From Serratia microhaemolytica (lineage in GTDB: Bacteria > Pseudomonadota > Gammaproteobacteria > Enterobacterales > Enterobacteriaceae): a stretch of 64,000 nt of DNA. Location: NCBI RefSeq assembly GCF_004011885.1, contig NZ_SBEF01000001.1, positions 1 through 64,000 on the forward strand. The letters are read 5' to 3'. This document shows, piece after piece, positions 48,672 through 59,322 of this stretch. A program made the position numbers and the translations under genes. How positions within the stretch are numbered: the first letter of the stretch is position 1; the number at the start of each line of letters is the position of its first letter. Under the pieces are notes generated by a model that saw only the letters and a list, made by a program, of their open reading frames with translations, had not been told where the DNA came from and ran no database searches.

Positions 48672-50954
48672 TTACAGGGTTTGGGTAAATGTACGTGTGA
48701 TCACGTCCTGCTGCTGCTCTTTAGTTAATGAGTTGAAGCGTACCGCGTAGCCGGAAACACGAATGGTCAACTGAGGATATTTCTCAGGGTGTTCCATTGC
48801 ATCCATCAGCATTTCACGGTTCATCACGTTCACGTTCAAGTGCTGACCGCCTTCAATTGAGGCTTCATGGTGGAAGTAACCATCCATCAGCCCAGCTAAG
48901 TTGGTCTTACGCACTTCATCATCTTTGCCCAATGCATTTGGCACGATCGAGAAGGTGTAAGAGATGCCGTCTTTGGCATAGGCAAACGGCAGTTTCGCTA
49001 CCGAAGTCAATGAAGCTACCGCACCTTTCTGATCACGACCGTGCATCGGGTTGGCACCTGGACCGAATGGCGCACCAGCACGGCGACCATCTGGTGTGTT
49101 ACCCGTCTTCTTACCATACACCACGTTGGAGGTGATGGTCAGAACCGATTGGGTTGGTACCGCATTACGGTAGGTCTTCAGTTTCTGAATCTTCTTCATG
49201 AAACGTTCAACCAAATCACACGCGATATCATCAACACGTGCGTCATTGTTACCAAATTGCGGGTACTCACCCTCAATTTTGAAGTCAACAGCCAAGCCAT
49301 CTTCATCTCGGATCGTTGATACTTTGGCGTACTTGATCGCCGAGAGTGAGTCTGCGGCAACAGAAAGCCCGGCGATACCACACGCCATCGTGCGGTAAAC
49401 GTCACGATCGTGCAGTGCCATCAATGCAGCTTCATAACTGTATTTGTCGTGCATGTAGTGGATGATGTTCAACGAGGTGACATACTGCATTGCCAGCCAG
49501 TCCATGAAACGATCCATTCGCTCCATGACTTTGTCGAACTCCAGTACATCATCCATCATTGGCGCTTCTTTCGGGCCAACCTGCAACTTCAGTTTCTCAT
49601 CAACACCACCGTTGATTGCGTATAGCATGGTTTTCGCCAAGTTGGCTCGCGCACCAAAGAATTGCATGTGTTTGCCAACAATCATTGGGCTGACGCAACA
49701 GGCAATGGCGTAGTCATCGTTGTCGAAGTCTGGGCGCATCAGATCATCGTTCTCATACTGCACTGATGAGGTGTCGATAGAGACTTTTGCCGCAAACTTC
49801 TTGAAGTTCATTGGCAGCTTTTCAGACCACAGAATGGTCATGTTCGGCTCTGGCGATGGCCCCATGGTGTAGAGGGTGTTCAAGAAACGGAAACTGTTTT
49901 TAGTCACTAAGGTACGACCATCAATGCCCATCCCTGCCAGCGATTCAGTTGCCCAAATCGGGTCGCCTGAGAACAACTCATCATACTCAGGAGTACGCAG
50001 GAAGCGCACCATGCGCAGCTTCATCACCAAGTGGTCAATCAGTTCCTGTGCCTGCAATTCCGTCAATTTACCCGCTTTGATATCGCGCTCAATGTAGACA
50101 TCAAGGAAGGTCGATACACGACCAAACGACATGGCTGCGCCGTTTTGTGATTTCACTGCTGCCAGATAAGCGAAGTAGGTCCACTGTACCGCTTCTTGAG
50201 CAGTTGTTGCAGGTGCCGAAATATCATAACCATATTTGGCAGCCATCTGTTTCATCTGCGCCAATGCACGATGCTGTTCGGCAATCTCTTCACGCAGTTG
50301 GATGGTCAGTTGCAGATCTTCACCGTTTTCCAGCTTACCCTGTAACGATTTGAATTGTTTTACCTTGTCTGCCATCAGGAAGTCGATGCCATACAGAGCA
50401 ACACGACGATAGTCACCGATGATACGACCACGACCATAGGCATCCGGCAAACCGGTTAATACCCCTGATTTACGGCAGTTGAGGATGTCTGTGGTGTAAA
50501 CATCGAACACTCCCTGATTGTGTGTTTTGCGGTAATCGGTGAAGATCTTCTTCACATGTGGATCCAGCTCACGACCATAAACCGAACATGAACCTTCCAC
50601 CATTTTGATACCACCGAATGGGATCAGGGCGCGCTTGAGTGGTGCTTCCGTCTGCAAACCAACAATTTTTTCCAGCGATTTGTTGATATAGCCAGCATCA
50701 TGAGACGTGATGGTAGAGACCACGCTGGTGTCAAAATCGACAGGAGCGTGAGTACGGTTCTCCACTTTGATCCCTTCCATTACCTTCTGCCACAGGGTGG
50801 TAGTTGCGTCAGTAGCACCAGCCAGGAAGGACTCATCACCCTCATAAGGTGTGTAGTTTTTCTGAATAAAATCACGCACGTTGACTTCTTGTTGCCAGTC
50901 GCCGGTGTTGAAACCTTGCCAAGCGGCTGCTACTTTTTCGTTGAGTTCGGTCAT
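48672..50954 (-). CDS. pflB: Pyruvate formate-lyase PflB, 760 aa
   Basis: PflB converts pyruvate and CoA to acetyl-CoA and formate in anaerobic growth. The adjacent catalytic cysteines are seen in [15 protein letters not shown], and the glycyl-radical loop near the C-terminus is [17 protein letters not shown]. Length matches E. coli (760). It follows focA by 60 nt in the conserved focA-pflB operon. Confidence 0.98.
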   Translation of the reverse strand: MTELNEKVAAAWQGFNTGDWQQEVNVRDFIQKNYTPYEGDESFLAGATDATTTLWQKVMEGIKVENRTHAPVDFDTSVVSTITSHDAGYINKSLEKIVGLQTEAPLKRALIPFGGIKMVEGSCSVYGRELDPHVKKIFTDYRKTHNQGVFDVYTTDILNCRKSGVLTGLPDAYGRGRIIGDYRRVALYGIDFLMADKVKQFKSLQGKLENGEDLQLTIQLREEIAEQHRALAQMKQMAAKYGYDISAPATTAQEAVQWTYFAYLAAVKSQNGAAMSFGRVSTFLDVYIERDIKAGKLTELQAQELIDHLVMKLRMVRFLRTPEYDELFSGDPIWATESLAGMGIDGRTLVTKNSFRFLNTLYTMGPSPEPNMTILWSEKLPMNFKKFAAKVSIDTSSVQYENDDLMRPDFDNDDYAIACCVSPMIVGKHMQFFGARANLAKTMLYAINGGVDEKLKLQVGPKEAPMMDDVLEFDKVMERMDRFMDWLAMQYVTSLNIIHYMHDKYSYEAALMALHDRDVYRTMACGIAGLSVAADSLSAIKYAKVSTIRDEDGLAVDFKIEGEYPQFGNNDARVDDIACDLVERFMKKIQKLKTYRNAVPTQSVLTITSNVVYGKKTGNTPDGRRAGAPFGPGANPMHGRDQKGAVASLTSVAKLPFAYAKDGISYTFSIVPNALGKDDEVRKTNLAGLMDGYFHHEASIEGGQHLNVNVMNREMLMDAMEHPEKYPQLTIRVSGYAVRFNSLTKEQQQDVITRTFTQTL

Positions 50955-51014
50955 TGTACACCTACCTTTTAAGATGGATTTTTCGTCAATCCGGCAAGAT
51001 GCCGGCCAACAGAT

Positions 51015-51875
51015 TTAGTGTTTCTGTTCACCACCACGCAGATAAATTACCCAGTGGGTCAAACCAACCAGTACCGCCCCACCAATAATGTTACCGATGG
51101 TGACCGGGATCAGGTTATCGACAATAAAATGACTCACGGTTAGGTCAGCAAACTGCTCCGGTGTCGCTCCCACGGCGTGCCAAAATTCCGGTGCAGCAAA
51201 ATGTTTAACTACGATGCCCAAAGGGATCATAAACATGTTGGCGATACTGTGCTCAAAACCACAAGCAACAAACATAGCGACCGGCAAGATCATCACAACC
51301 AGTTTATCTGTCAAACTACGGCCTGAATAACTCATCCATACCGCCAAGCAGACCATGAGATTCGCTAAAATACCCAAGCAAACAGCTTCGATAAATGTAT
51401 GATGCAATTTATGTGCCGTTGTCTGTAATACATTCAAGCCCCAGAGGCCGTTAGCCACCATATACTGGCCTGATAACCAGATAAGAACGACAAAAAACAG
51501 CGCACCAAGTAGATTACCAACGTAAACATTCAGCCAGTTAGCCGCTAGCTGTTTCCAGGTGATGCGACCACTGCCTTTTGCAACGACTGTAAGTACCGTT
51601 GAGGTAAACAGATCAGCACCACAGACGACGACAAGCATTAACCCCATTGAGAAGCAGATACCCCCGACTAACTTGGCAAACCCAAATGGCACATCCGCAG
51701 TACCGGTAGTGGCTGTGATATAGAAAACAAAGGCGATAGAGATGAATACGCCAGCAGCAATCGCTAAATAAAAAGTTTTTAGTGGATGTTTGGTTGCTTT
51801 GTAGACACCTGCGTCTTCGGCAACTTTAGCCATGGCTGCAGGTAACAGCATATCGAAGGGATTATCAGCTCTCAC
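51015..51875 (-). CDS. focA: Formate channel FocA, 286 aa
   Basis: FocA is a pentameric inner-membrane formate channel. Several hydrophobic segments and FNT-family blocks are seen (KHPLKTFYLAIAAGVFISIA, WLNVYVGNLLGALFFVV, GFEHSIANMFMIPLGIV). The start region DNPFDMLLPAAMAKVAEDAG matches E. coli FocA. It is first in the focA-pflB operon. Confidence 0.97.
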   Translation of the reverse strand: MRADNPFDMLLPAAMAKVAEDAGVYKATKHPLKTFYLAIAAGVFISIAFVFYITATTGTADVPFGFAKLVGGICFSMGLMLVVVCGADLFTSTVLTVVAKGSGRITWKQLAANWLNVYVGNLLGALFFVVLIWLSGQYMVANGLWGLNVLQTTAHKLHHTFIEAVCLGILANLMVCLAVWMSYSGRSLTDKLVVMILPVAMFVACGFEHSIANMFMIPLGIVVKHFAAPEFWHAVGATPEQFADLTVSHFIVDNLIPVTIGNIIGGAVLVGLTHWVIYLRGGEQKH

Positions 51876-51942
51876 GCTAGCTCTCGCTATTAAGGATTAA
51901 AATAATGCATTGAGATACTAACAAAGGAGTATGGCACCAAAA

Positions 51943-51956
51943 TTGACCTAGATCAT
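51943..51956. promoter_or_regulatory. Putative FNR site upstream of focA
   Basis: TTGACCTAGATCAT fits the FNR consensus TTGATNNNNATCAA with two differences and lies about 70 bp upstream of focA. Anaerobic activation by FNR is the known control of focA-pflB in relatives. Confidence 0.6.
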
Positions 51957-54586
51957 GATCCACGGCGGTAAAGCGCTATACAACCCTGTAATTAGCCGCA
52001 TATTTTCAATTAAAATTCTGATATTAATCAGAAAAATATTTTTTAATGTTTGCAAAATTTTTTGAAGAAGAACCATCGATGATAATTAAGCTAAAAAATA
52101 ACCAATTAAAAGTCTAACTTTAATAGATTAAAGTTATCAAAATTAATAAATTGATAAAGACAAACCCGTTCAATCCTATTCTCCGTTTCTCAGCCCGTGT
52201 CTCTGGCTACGACAGATTGCAACAGTGTGGATGGATGCGCCTAAGCTAACAACATGACTCAATGTTTTTCAGAGATACCTCTCTCACCCAGACATAGCAT
52301 CGCGCTGTGTTCCAATATCAGTGGATGTTTAAATTATCACGCTATTATCTAGCACGTGCCATTTGCTGCGGTATCCGCTTGGCACATGCAGCGACAATCG
52401 CGGCCTCTAGACTTCTCTAACCATATAATTTCCAGTTTGAACTGGAAATTAATCCGCTACACAGGAAATGCTTTAAAGGTTAGTGTAAGGGGATAGGAAT
52501 TTTATCTAGGCTCTGTGGCCAGGCTGTGGTGATGAGCTAAAATCTGACTTTTCGGCGGGTCGCGGGTGTTATAGTTAGCGATGCTTGGCTGAATTGCTGT
52601 TTGGATGTTATGCCGACACGAACATGAAAAATTTTCAAGCAGCCGAGCCAAGAATAGCGCGCTATAACAGTGCCACTGCTGTAACCGCGTAATCTTGTAG
52701 TGGCGTTAAGACCCGATGTTAGTGACTGCTGTTAACGGTAGCTTTTAGTTTTTACTGTTAGAGGTTAAATAAGATGCATGGTGCCACTTCCCGTTGATTG
52801 TGGTGTCCGCCTTGAACATGTTGCTGGCATGACCTACCTAATCGAATGCTATATCCTTATTTAACGGTAATCATGAGGGCTTGTTTGATATTCAGGATAG
52901 GCTTTTAACATGAAGCGTTGGTTTTGAATGCTGCACACGGAAAAATGTGCAGGAGAAATTAAAAAACGGCTTTATAAAATCGCTTCATAAACGAATTACT
53001 AATGGCGGGCAATATTCGATTTTGTCCTGTGCCTCAAAACTTAATTCATATATCCCATCTGCAGAAATGATATTTTTCTGGTGATTAATCCATGAAGCAG
53101 TTATAGTGCTCATCAAGATAGAAAAAGCCAGTGTTAACACCAACATAAACGATAGTTCAATTATTGACAGTAACTATTCAAGTAACAATTAACATGACAA
53201 ACTGAATGAAATATAAACAAACATCAGTGACTGTCTACTGTGCTTGAAACGATTTTTAACCTGTTAGAGTGAAACATTCTAATGCTTTTAGGTTAACGAT
53301 GACTATTAACGAGATAAAAACCTGTCTCTTTTTCACCAGTGAATCGGTACCTTAATTGCGCTTGTATTGACACAGCGACTCTGTTCAACAAGATTACCTG
53401 ATGCTTTAAGCTGTTATATTGGTTGTTCCATTTTGTTTGATTAGTCGAAAAACGTAACGATAACAAAACCGAAACTTTGCCATTGGCGTCTCTGTATACA
53501 GAATAACGATCCGCTCGCTAATCGGTGTTTATTATCTCAGTAGTCTGTTGATTATGTGTTTTAATCTTGTTAGTTGGTTTTTTGTTGTAGCTAATCAGTC
53601 AGCATTTTAATTTTTAGCAAAATAAAAACTTATAAAAAAAGTATTTTTCACCAAAGTATGGGGTTGTGCAGGCATCCAGAACAGAAAAAGCCTGTTTTTT
53701 AATCAAACGATTGACTGCTCTGCGGCTATAAGATTAACAGCCGACACCAAAGTTGCTTTTCTAATCTGTTAACACAAGTAAAGAGAAAGAGAAACAACGC
53801 GGTCAGGACAATATTTATCGGTTAAATGTGGTTTGTGCATTTAACCGGCAGTGAGATAAAGAGTTGTGCCACTGCTCCATTCAAGTGTGAGTTATTGGCA
53901 ATGCCCGTTTGAACACCAAAAGTACAAATTAGAATTTAAGTCTGTTGAGTTAGCGGCTAGCAGAGATTTACACCGCACATGCTGTCACTGCCCAAGCCAG
54001 GTTTTACTATTACAGTGATGAGGGATGAAACCGTTCAATGATGGCGAGGTTATCTATAATAGCTAAGATTAACTAACATTAGACCAAACCAATACGATGA
54101 CAATTGCGTCATTATGGTTGCACGATTGTTTACCCATTGTTGATTACTATGTTCTAGCTAGCTAGTGAGATGTTATGAGAATGATGGCTATGGTTAGCAT
54201 TCTATGCTGACGATAACTTGGATTCTCAAAAAGAGAAAATGAGAGGTAATCACGGTCAGGATGAGAATTTAAACCTCAAGTTGATAGATTAAAAGCCTAA
54301 CCCAGTCATTGGCATGGCTGATTTGGATAGCGGCAGTTTATCGCAGTTGGATTGTACTTCGGTATCGATTGTACCCCGATGTATGAAGATTGCAGATATC
54401 ACTCGAGATCCCAATCGCGCCACGGGAAAAAGGGCTAAGTACATAACTGCAGTTGAGCGCTGTGACTACAACACAGTGACGGCAATGTTAGGGTGATTGT
54501 TCTGTTAACAATCAAAAGCTGGCCAGCTCTGGGCGCGACTCAATCAGTCCAGATGGTTTGGTACAAGGAACCACCAAGGGGAGAAC
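51957..54586. other. 2.6-kb region without recognisable genes, between focA and cas8e
   Basis: No ORF over about 60 codons has coding character. The region is rich in A+T, especially 52000-52160 and 53000-53700. It contains a 24-bp palindrome at 52427-52450 (AATTTCCAGTT, TG, AACTGGAAATT) and an imperfect inverted repeat at 52568-52590 and 52646-52668. cas3, which normally precedes cas8e in I-E loci, would have roughly this length, but no Cas3 motif (HD, DEAH) was found, so this could be a fully decayed cas3 or unrelated. It must contain the promoter of the cas genes. Confidence 0.6.
52568..52668. repeat. Imperfect inverted repeat element, 101 bp
   Basis: Arms GTTATAGTTAGCGATGCTTG and the reverse complement of 52646-52668 (GTTATAGCGCGCTATTCTTG) agree at 18 of 23 positions, both ending GCT, and surround 55 bp. 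It could be a miniature mobile element or a structured RNA. Confidence 0.5.
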
Positions 54587-56116
54587 ATGACAAAAGCGTT
54601 TAATTTACTTGATGAACCGTGGTTATCTGTAAAGATGCTCAACGGTGCGCACAAAGAGTTAGGCTTGCTGGCACTCTTTCAGCAAGCAGATAAAATCGCC
54701 TTTTTGACCGAAACCGCACCACCAGCACTGATTGCCCAGTATCGCCTGTTATTAGCTATCACCCACCGCGCACTATGTACTGCCCTACCCGACTGGCAAC
54801 CAAACCGATCGCTGTGGTTCAAACAGGGATTACCAAGTAGTCTAATTATTCAATACCTTGAACAGTGGCGAGAACGCTTTTGGCTGTTTCATCCTGAACA
54901 CCCCTTTATGCAGGTTGCCGCTTTGGCCTCTGCACCAGAAACCGCAGATAAACGAAAACCCTGGACACAGATCGACCTTGCCTGTGCCAGCGGTAACGCA
55001 CCGGTAGTTTTTAGTCATTCACTTGATGCAGTACCGAGTCGCATCACGCCAGCCGCAGCAATACGTCACTTGTTGGGTTTTTTACAAAGCACACCCGGAG
55101 GACTAGTCAAAACCTTTCGTGATGCCGACAAAGCCGGGCCGTTAGCCAATACCGCTGCCATACTTCCTTTAGGGAATACGCTGACTCAGACGCTGTTGTT
55201 AGCGCTACATGCTCCTTCTGGTGCAAGCGCAGATCTACCCTGTTGGGAACGTCCGGCATTGACCATTCAAGAATTGCGAGGCGCACCCACTCCGGCTAGT
55301 GGCCCAAATGATCGCTATACCCGTCAGACTCGTGCCGTGCTGCTACTGCGTGAAGTCTGTGGTGACATCTGCTACCTGCGCTTTGCTGCTGGCCTGGGAC
55401 TGGAAGACGATCCCACAACAGTTGATCCAATGGCTTGCTATCGCGCCGGTATCAACGGCCAGGTGCGTTTGACCTTTGTCGAAGGCAGATCTCTATGGCG
55501 TGACCTACCGGCGCTATTACCTGATGATGGCAGTCACAAATCGGCTCCAGCGCCGATCTTAATTGAGGCTTGTCAATTGGCTCGGGTGTTAGCGATCCCT
55601 GTGCTGCCCCTGCTGATTGCCGGCTTGGCTTGTGAACAGGCTAAACTTTTACGTTGGCGCAGCGAAGTGTTATCGCTGCCACTGGTGCTATTTGAACAAC
55701 CTACACTCACCACGCTGGTGTGTGAACTGCTTGAAAAAGCAGAAATGCTTTTTACTGAACTGAAACAAGCTGGCATCCAATTGATCGCCGGGATACTGCC
55801 TGACAGCCAGAAAAAAGATACCCGTAATCGTGCGCGCATCCTGTTTGATGTTAGCCCTGCTGCCAGAGTTTATTTCTGTCAACTTGAACCGGCGCTAATG
55901 GTGCTACTGGGAGAAATCGAGAAACAACCTCAACAAGCCAGCCAGCAATGGATGCAATCATTGAAGTTAGCCGCATTAAAAGCCTGGGAAGTACTACTTG
56001 CCTACCAAGGAGGAGGAAGTCGATTGTGGCGTTCCAACGCCAAAGCTGAACCGCGTTTACAGTTAGCCATTAACCAGTATATGGCAGTTGCCACTGATGG
56101 TAATGGATTAATATAA
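54587..56116 (+). CDS. cas8e: Type I-E Cascade large subunit Cas8e (Cse1/CasA), 509 aa
   Basis: Cas8e recognises the PAM and helps recruit Cas3 in I-E interference. The sequence has the family's FNLLDEPWLSV opening and ALCTALPDWQPN and FWLFHPEHPFMQVAALAS blocks, and the C-terminal helical bundle region, with a length close to E. coli CasA (502). The ATG is preceded by AAGGGGAGAAC. No cas3 lies upstream (see the 2.6-kb gap) and no cse2 lies downstream. The gene appears intact. Confidence 0.93.
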   Translation: MTKAFNLLDEPWLSVKMLNGAHKELGLLALFQQADKIAFLTETAPPALIAQYRLLLAITHRALCTALPDWQPNRSLWFKQGLPSSLIIQYLEQWRERFWLFHPEHPFMQVAALASAPETADKRKPWTQIDLACASGNAPVVFSHSLDAVPSRITPAAAIRHLLGFLQSTPGGLVKTFRDADKAGPLANTAAILPLGNTLTQTLLLALHAPSGASADLPCWERPALTIQELRGAPTPASGPNDRYTRQTRAVLLLREVCGDICYLRFAAGLGLEDDPTTVDPMACYRAGINGQVRLTFVEGRSLWRDLPALLPDDGSHKSAPAPILIEACQLARVLAIPVLPLLIAGLACEQAKLLRWRSEVLSLPLVLFEQPTLTTLVCELLEKAEMLFTELKQAGIQLIAGILPDSQKKDTRNRARILFDVSPAARVYFCQLEPALMVLLGEIEKQPQQASQQWMQSLKLAALKAWEVLLAYQGGGSRLWRSNAKAEPRLQLAINQYMAVATDGNGLI

Positions 56117-56122
56117 AAAATA

Positions 56123-56200
56123 ATGAGTTATATAAAGCACAGCCGCTGGCGTACGAATTTCTGTCATGTTAGCGAGCTATCTGGCAAGGCAAACGAATAA
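56123..56200 (+). pseudogene. Short ORF at the position of cse2 (cas11), possible remnant
   Basis: Between cas8e and cas7e only 105 nt remain where cse2 (about 160-180 codons) normally lies. A 25-codon frame (MSYIKHSRWRT to SELSGKANE) is there. Its ends could be the joined start and end of a deleted cse2, but the sequence is too short to assign. It has no good ribosome binding site. Confidence 0.3.
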
Positions 56201-56221
56201 TGACTCGTTCAAGGAGAAATC

Positions 56222-57358
56222 ATGCCTTTGTTTATTGAATTGCATCTTATTCAAAATTTCGCTCCTTCTAATCTCAATCGGGATGATACTGGGGCACCTA
56301 AGGATGCGCTATTCGGCGGGCAGCGCCGAGCGCGGGTAAGCAGCCAATGCTTTAAGCGCGCCATGCGACTCTATAGTCGCCAGCATCAACTGATCCCGGA
56401 AGAATATTGTGCTCTACGGACTAAAAAGCTACAGGCACTGCTGCTAGAACGCTTAGTCGGCCGAGAGACACAAGAGGCTGCGCGTAAAATTGAAGTCGCA
56501 CTCGCCGCTGCCGGGCTTAAATTGAAAGAAGAAGGAAAGACCGAATATCTGCTTTTTCTTGGCGAACGCGAAGTCGCCGGATTCGCCAACCTGATTAATG
56601 ATCATTGGGATCAACTACAGTTCTCTGCACTGAGTGAAAAAAAGAGCAAAAAAGAGAGTAAGGCTGCCGTTGCACCGGAATTGGCCAAACAGGCAAAGCG
56701 GATCCTTGATGGTGGCAAAGCCGTTGATGTTGCTCTGTATGGACGAATGCTTGCAGATCTACCGCAAGTCAACCAGGACGCCGCCTGCCAGGTCGCTCAT
56801 GCCATCAGCACTCATCGTGTTGAGCGGGATTTCGATTACTTCACTGCGATCGATGATGTCAGCCACCCTGGTGAAATCGGAGCTGGAATGTTAGGACAGA
56901 TCGAGTTTACTTCTGCTACCTTCTACCGTTATGCCGTGTTGGATCTAGCAAAACTATTACACAACCTACAAAACGATCAGGAGTTGACGTTATTGTCTGT
57001 TGATGCACTGATCCAGGCAATGGTACGTGCCATTCCGAGTGGTAAACAGAACAGTTTTGCAGCACACAACTTGCCAGAATTTATTGGCCTCAGTTTACGC
57101 AGCAGCCCACTCAATTTAGCCAATGCATTCGAACGTCCAGTCCAGCCTAATTCCAGTCAGAGCTTAACCGCTTTATCAGTAACCGCTCTGAGCCAATACG
57201 AAAGCAAACTGGCCCCCATTTATGGCCATGCCAGTGATCGCTGGGCACATATTGATTTAACTGGTCAATGGCAACAGCCAAACAGTGACTCACATACTTC
57301 AATAGCTGAACTCACCCAATGGGTGAAGGAAGCTATCGTTAGTCAATGGAGAAAGTAA
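56222..57358 (+). CDS. cas7e: Type I-E Cascade backbone Cas7e (Cse4/CasC), 378 aa
   Basis: Cas7 polymerises along the crRNA. The N-terminus LFIELHLIQNFAPSNLNRDD and the GGQRRARVSSQCFKRAMR block are typical of Cas7e. Length is slightly longer than E. coli CasC (363), partly because of a Lys/Glu-rich insertion (SEKKSKKESKAAV, about residues 138-150). The ATG has AAGGAG upstream. It is followed by cas5e with a 1-nt gap. Confidence 0.93.
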   Translation: MPLFIELHLIQNFAPSNLNRDDTGAPKDALFGGQRRARVSSQCFKRAMRLYSRQHQLIPEEYCALRTKKLQALLLERLVGRETQEAARKIEVALAAAGLKLKEEGKTEYLLFLGEREVAGFANLINDHWDQLQFSALSEKKSKKESKAAVAPELAKQAKRILDGGKAVDVALYGRMLADLPQVNQDAACQVAHAISTHRVERDFDYFTAIDDVSHPGEIGAGMLGQIEFTSATFYRYAVLDLAKLLHNLQNDQELTLLSVDALIQAMVRAIPSGKQNSFAAHNLPEFIGLSLRSSPLNLANAFERPVQPNSSQSLTALSVTALSQYESKLAPIYGHASDRWAHIDLTGQWQQPNSDSHTSIAELTQWVKEAIVSQWRK

Positions 57359-57359
57359 T

Positions 57360-58010
57360 ATGCCAACTCTGCTACTGCGTTTACAAGGAGCAATGCAATC
57401 TTGGGGTACGCCTAGCCGCTTTGATGAGCGTGAAACAGAAACTGAACCCTCTAAATCAGGGGTCATTGGCCTAGTGTGTGCTGCATTAGGCCGAGATCGC
57501 AGTGAAGAGATTGATGATCTGGCAATGTTGTCGATGGGTGTTCGGGTTGATCGGGAAGGGATCTGTTTACGTGACTATCAGACGGCAACCGGCGTGTTGA
57601 CTGCCGCCGGTAAAGTCGAACTGGGGCGCACCGTGGTCAGCCCACGTTATTATCTGGCAGATGCTGTTTTTCTGGTCGGGCTAGCGGGGGAAGATCGGCA
57701 ATTACTGCAACAAATCCACCACGCACTGCGCGCACCACACTGGCCACTCTTTTTGGGGCGCAAAGCGTGCGTCCCGTCGCCGCCAGTCTATCTACCTGAT
57801 GGGCTGTGTGATAGTGATCTAGAGACCGCGCTGCGCCACTACCCCGCGCTAGTGACTCAAGCTACCGACCAACCTCGTCGCATCTTACTGGAAGCTTCTC
57901 AGGGGGCTCTACGCTATGACCAACCTATCGCCCCTTTTATTGAGCGTCGGTTTGGCTCACGCTTTGTCACTACCTTGCCTTGGCAACCACAGGGGGAAGC
58001 ATGTTCTTAA
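57360..58010 (+). CDS. cas5e: Type I-E Cascade protein Cas5e (CasD), 216 aa
   Basis: Cas5e caps the 5' handle of the crRNA. Family features: LLLRLQGAMQSWGTPSRFDE at the start, and SKSGVIGLVCAALGRDR. The C-terminus overlaps cas6e by 10 nt. Length is normal and there is no break. Confidence 0.93.
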   Translation: MPTLLLRLQGAMQSWGTPSRFDERETETEPSKSGVIGLVCAALGRDRSEEIDDLAMLSMGVRVDREGICLRDYQTATGVLTAAGKVELGRTVVSPRYYLADAVFLVGLAGEDRQLLQQIHHALRAPHWPLFLGRKACVPSPPVYLPDGLCDSDLETALRHYPALVTQATDQPRRILLEASQGALRYDQPIAPFIERRFGSRFVTTLPWQPQGEACS

Positions 58011-58612
58011 CTAAATTAATGCTGAATCCGCATAGCCGCGAAGTGCAACGCGATCTGGCCAACCCTTACGAGTTGCATCGAACACTGGTACGTGCCTTTG
58101 TTGCCGATGCCAAAGCAGCACCAAGACGTTTTTTGTGGCGCCTAGAATCTAATCATAGCTGGCAACAGCCTATATTATTGGTGCAATCTGCGTTCCAGGC
58201 TAATTGGGCACCCATTATTCAGTTGTCGCACTATTTGGATGCGGAGATCCAGGAAAAAACCGTCGAACCAGAACGCTGGTTAATTACCGACCATACTTTC
58301 CGTTTTCGCCTACAGGCAAATCCAACGGTCAGTCGTCATGGTAAACGCTGGGGATTAATGAAAGAGGAGGAACAACTGGGCTGGTTAGCTCGACAGGGTG
58401 AACGTAATGGCTTTTTAGCAATGCAAACCCAATGTAGTGGCATGGTCATGTTACAAGCGCGTAAAGGGCAGAATAAATTGAGCGTATTAAGTGTCACCTT
58501 TGATGGTTATTTACGCGTTGTCGATCCCGAACTATTGTGTGCAGCAATGTCCGCTGGTATTGGCCCGGCCAAATCTCTCGGCTGTGGCTTACTCACACTC
58601 GGCAGAGGCTAA
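58001..58612 (+). CDS. cas6e: Type I-E crRNA endonuclease Cas6e (CasE), 203 aa
   Basis: Cas6e cuts the repeat hairpins to make crRNAs and stays bound to the 3' end. ATG 58001 gives MFLTKLMLNPHSREVQRDLA NPYELHRTLVRAF. Tyr23 and His26 correspond to the known catalytic Tyr/His positions. The Gly-rich C-terminal motif GIGPAKSLGCGLLTL is intact. A longer ORF starting at 57980 is an upstream extension. Cas1 and Cas2, which normally follow, are absent; the next features are mini-arrays. Confidence 0.93.
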   Translation: MFLTKLMLNPHSREVQRDLANPYELHRTLVRAFVADAKAAPRRFLWRLESNHSWQQPILLVQSAFQANWAPIIQLSHYLDAEIQEKTVEPERWLITDHTFRFRLQANPTVSRHGKRWGLMKEEEQLGWLARQGERNGFLAMQTQCSGMVMLQARKGQNKLSVLSVTFDGYLRVVDPELLCAAMSAGIGPAKSLGCGLLTLGRG

Positions 58613-58792
58613 TGCTAATTACGTAATTTGTTGACAAAATAAAATTATCTTTGTATCTTTTTTGCTCTAAAAATGTTCTTAATTTTAAGACTCTTTGTTG
58701 CTCGTGTGTTGATATCACACAGATATATTTATCATCTGCCAGTGTACTCATTAAGTTCGGACACTGACATCTCGGAATTTTCAGCCTACGGC

Positions 58793-58882
58793 TGTTTCCC
58801 TGCCTGAGCAGGGATGAACCAAGGTTGTGGTCGATAGAACCATCGATGGGCATTACCTCCCCGCAGTTGCGGGGATGAATCA
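58793..58882 (+). CRISPR. I-E mini-array 1: two degenerate repeats, one 32-nt spacer
   Basis: Repeat 1 (58793-58821) has the hairpin CCCTGC-ctga-GCAGGG then ATGAACCA. Repeat 2 (58854-58882) has CCCCGC-agtt-GCGGGG then ATGAATCA. Start-to-start is 61 nt, the normal I-E period. The array begins 180 nt after cas6e. The stem changes in repeat 1 (C to T, G to A) compensate each other. Confidence 0.85.
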
Positions 58883-59322
58883 AGTTTCCCTCACAGTAGC
58901 CTACGTCAAAACATAGGCAGTGCTCGCTGCCGCACGGCACTGGCGACAGCTAGCTGCCCGATTACAGATAAATAAACATGGCTCTATGCACCAACTGTCG
59001 TGTTGTGTTGCTGTTCTTCTCACCCGTTATGTCGAAAAAATGGGCGGTTTAGCTGGTGTTCACTCGGATTAATATATTGTCTTAGCTACGATAATGCTGC
59101 AACTCAGCCAGAACAGAGTGTTGCGCTCAGCTATCCGGATAAAAAAATTTATGCAAACTACCAATCTATTTTCAATATTGGTCTAACATTTACAGGGTGT
59201 CGTGAGGTTTCTTCTGGAGTAAATAGCGTTACTCAACGTAAGAAGATGTAGAACGTGCAGAGTATAGAAATATCAATGCTTATTTTTCCATCATTACAGC
59301 TTGAATCGCAACAATTGAGTTG
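58883..59322. other. Spacer region between the two mini-arrays
   Basis: No convincing gene. A hairpin-like stretch CTCGCTGCCGCACGGCA near 58923-58938 loosely resembles the I-F repeat. An 83-codon ORF (59000-59251) has no family features. A leader for mini-array 2 may lie just before 59323. Confidence 0.4.

Noticed and set aside
54314-54496. 60-codon ORF upstream of cas8e, considered as a cas3 remnant
   Set aside because: No Cas3 motif and no ribosome binding site.
58776-58783. Seed-like match (TGAAAATT on the minus strand) to the junction of mini-array 2 repeat and spacer
   Set aside because: Only 8 nt match, without a suitable PAM and without extended pairing; a similar match at 60987-60994 shows it can occur by chance.
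58923-58938. I-F repeat-like hairpin between the I-E mini-arrays
   Set aside because: Too short and imperfect to call a repeat; no second copy nearby.
59000-59251. 83-codon ORF between mini-arrays, considered as a cas1 or cas2 remnant
   Set aside because: No Cas1 or Cas2 motif could be recognised.
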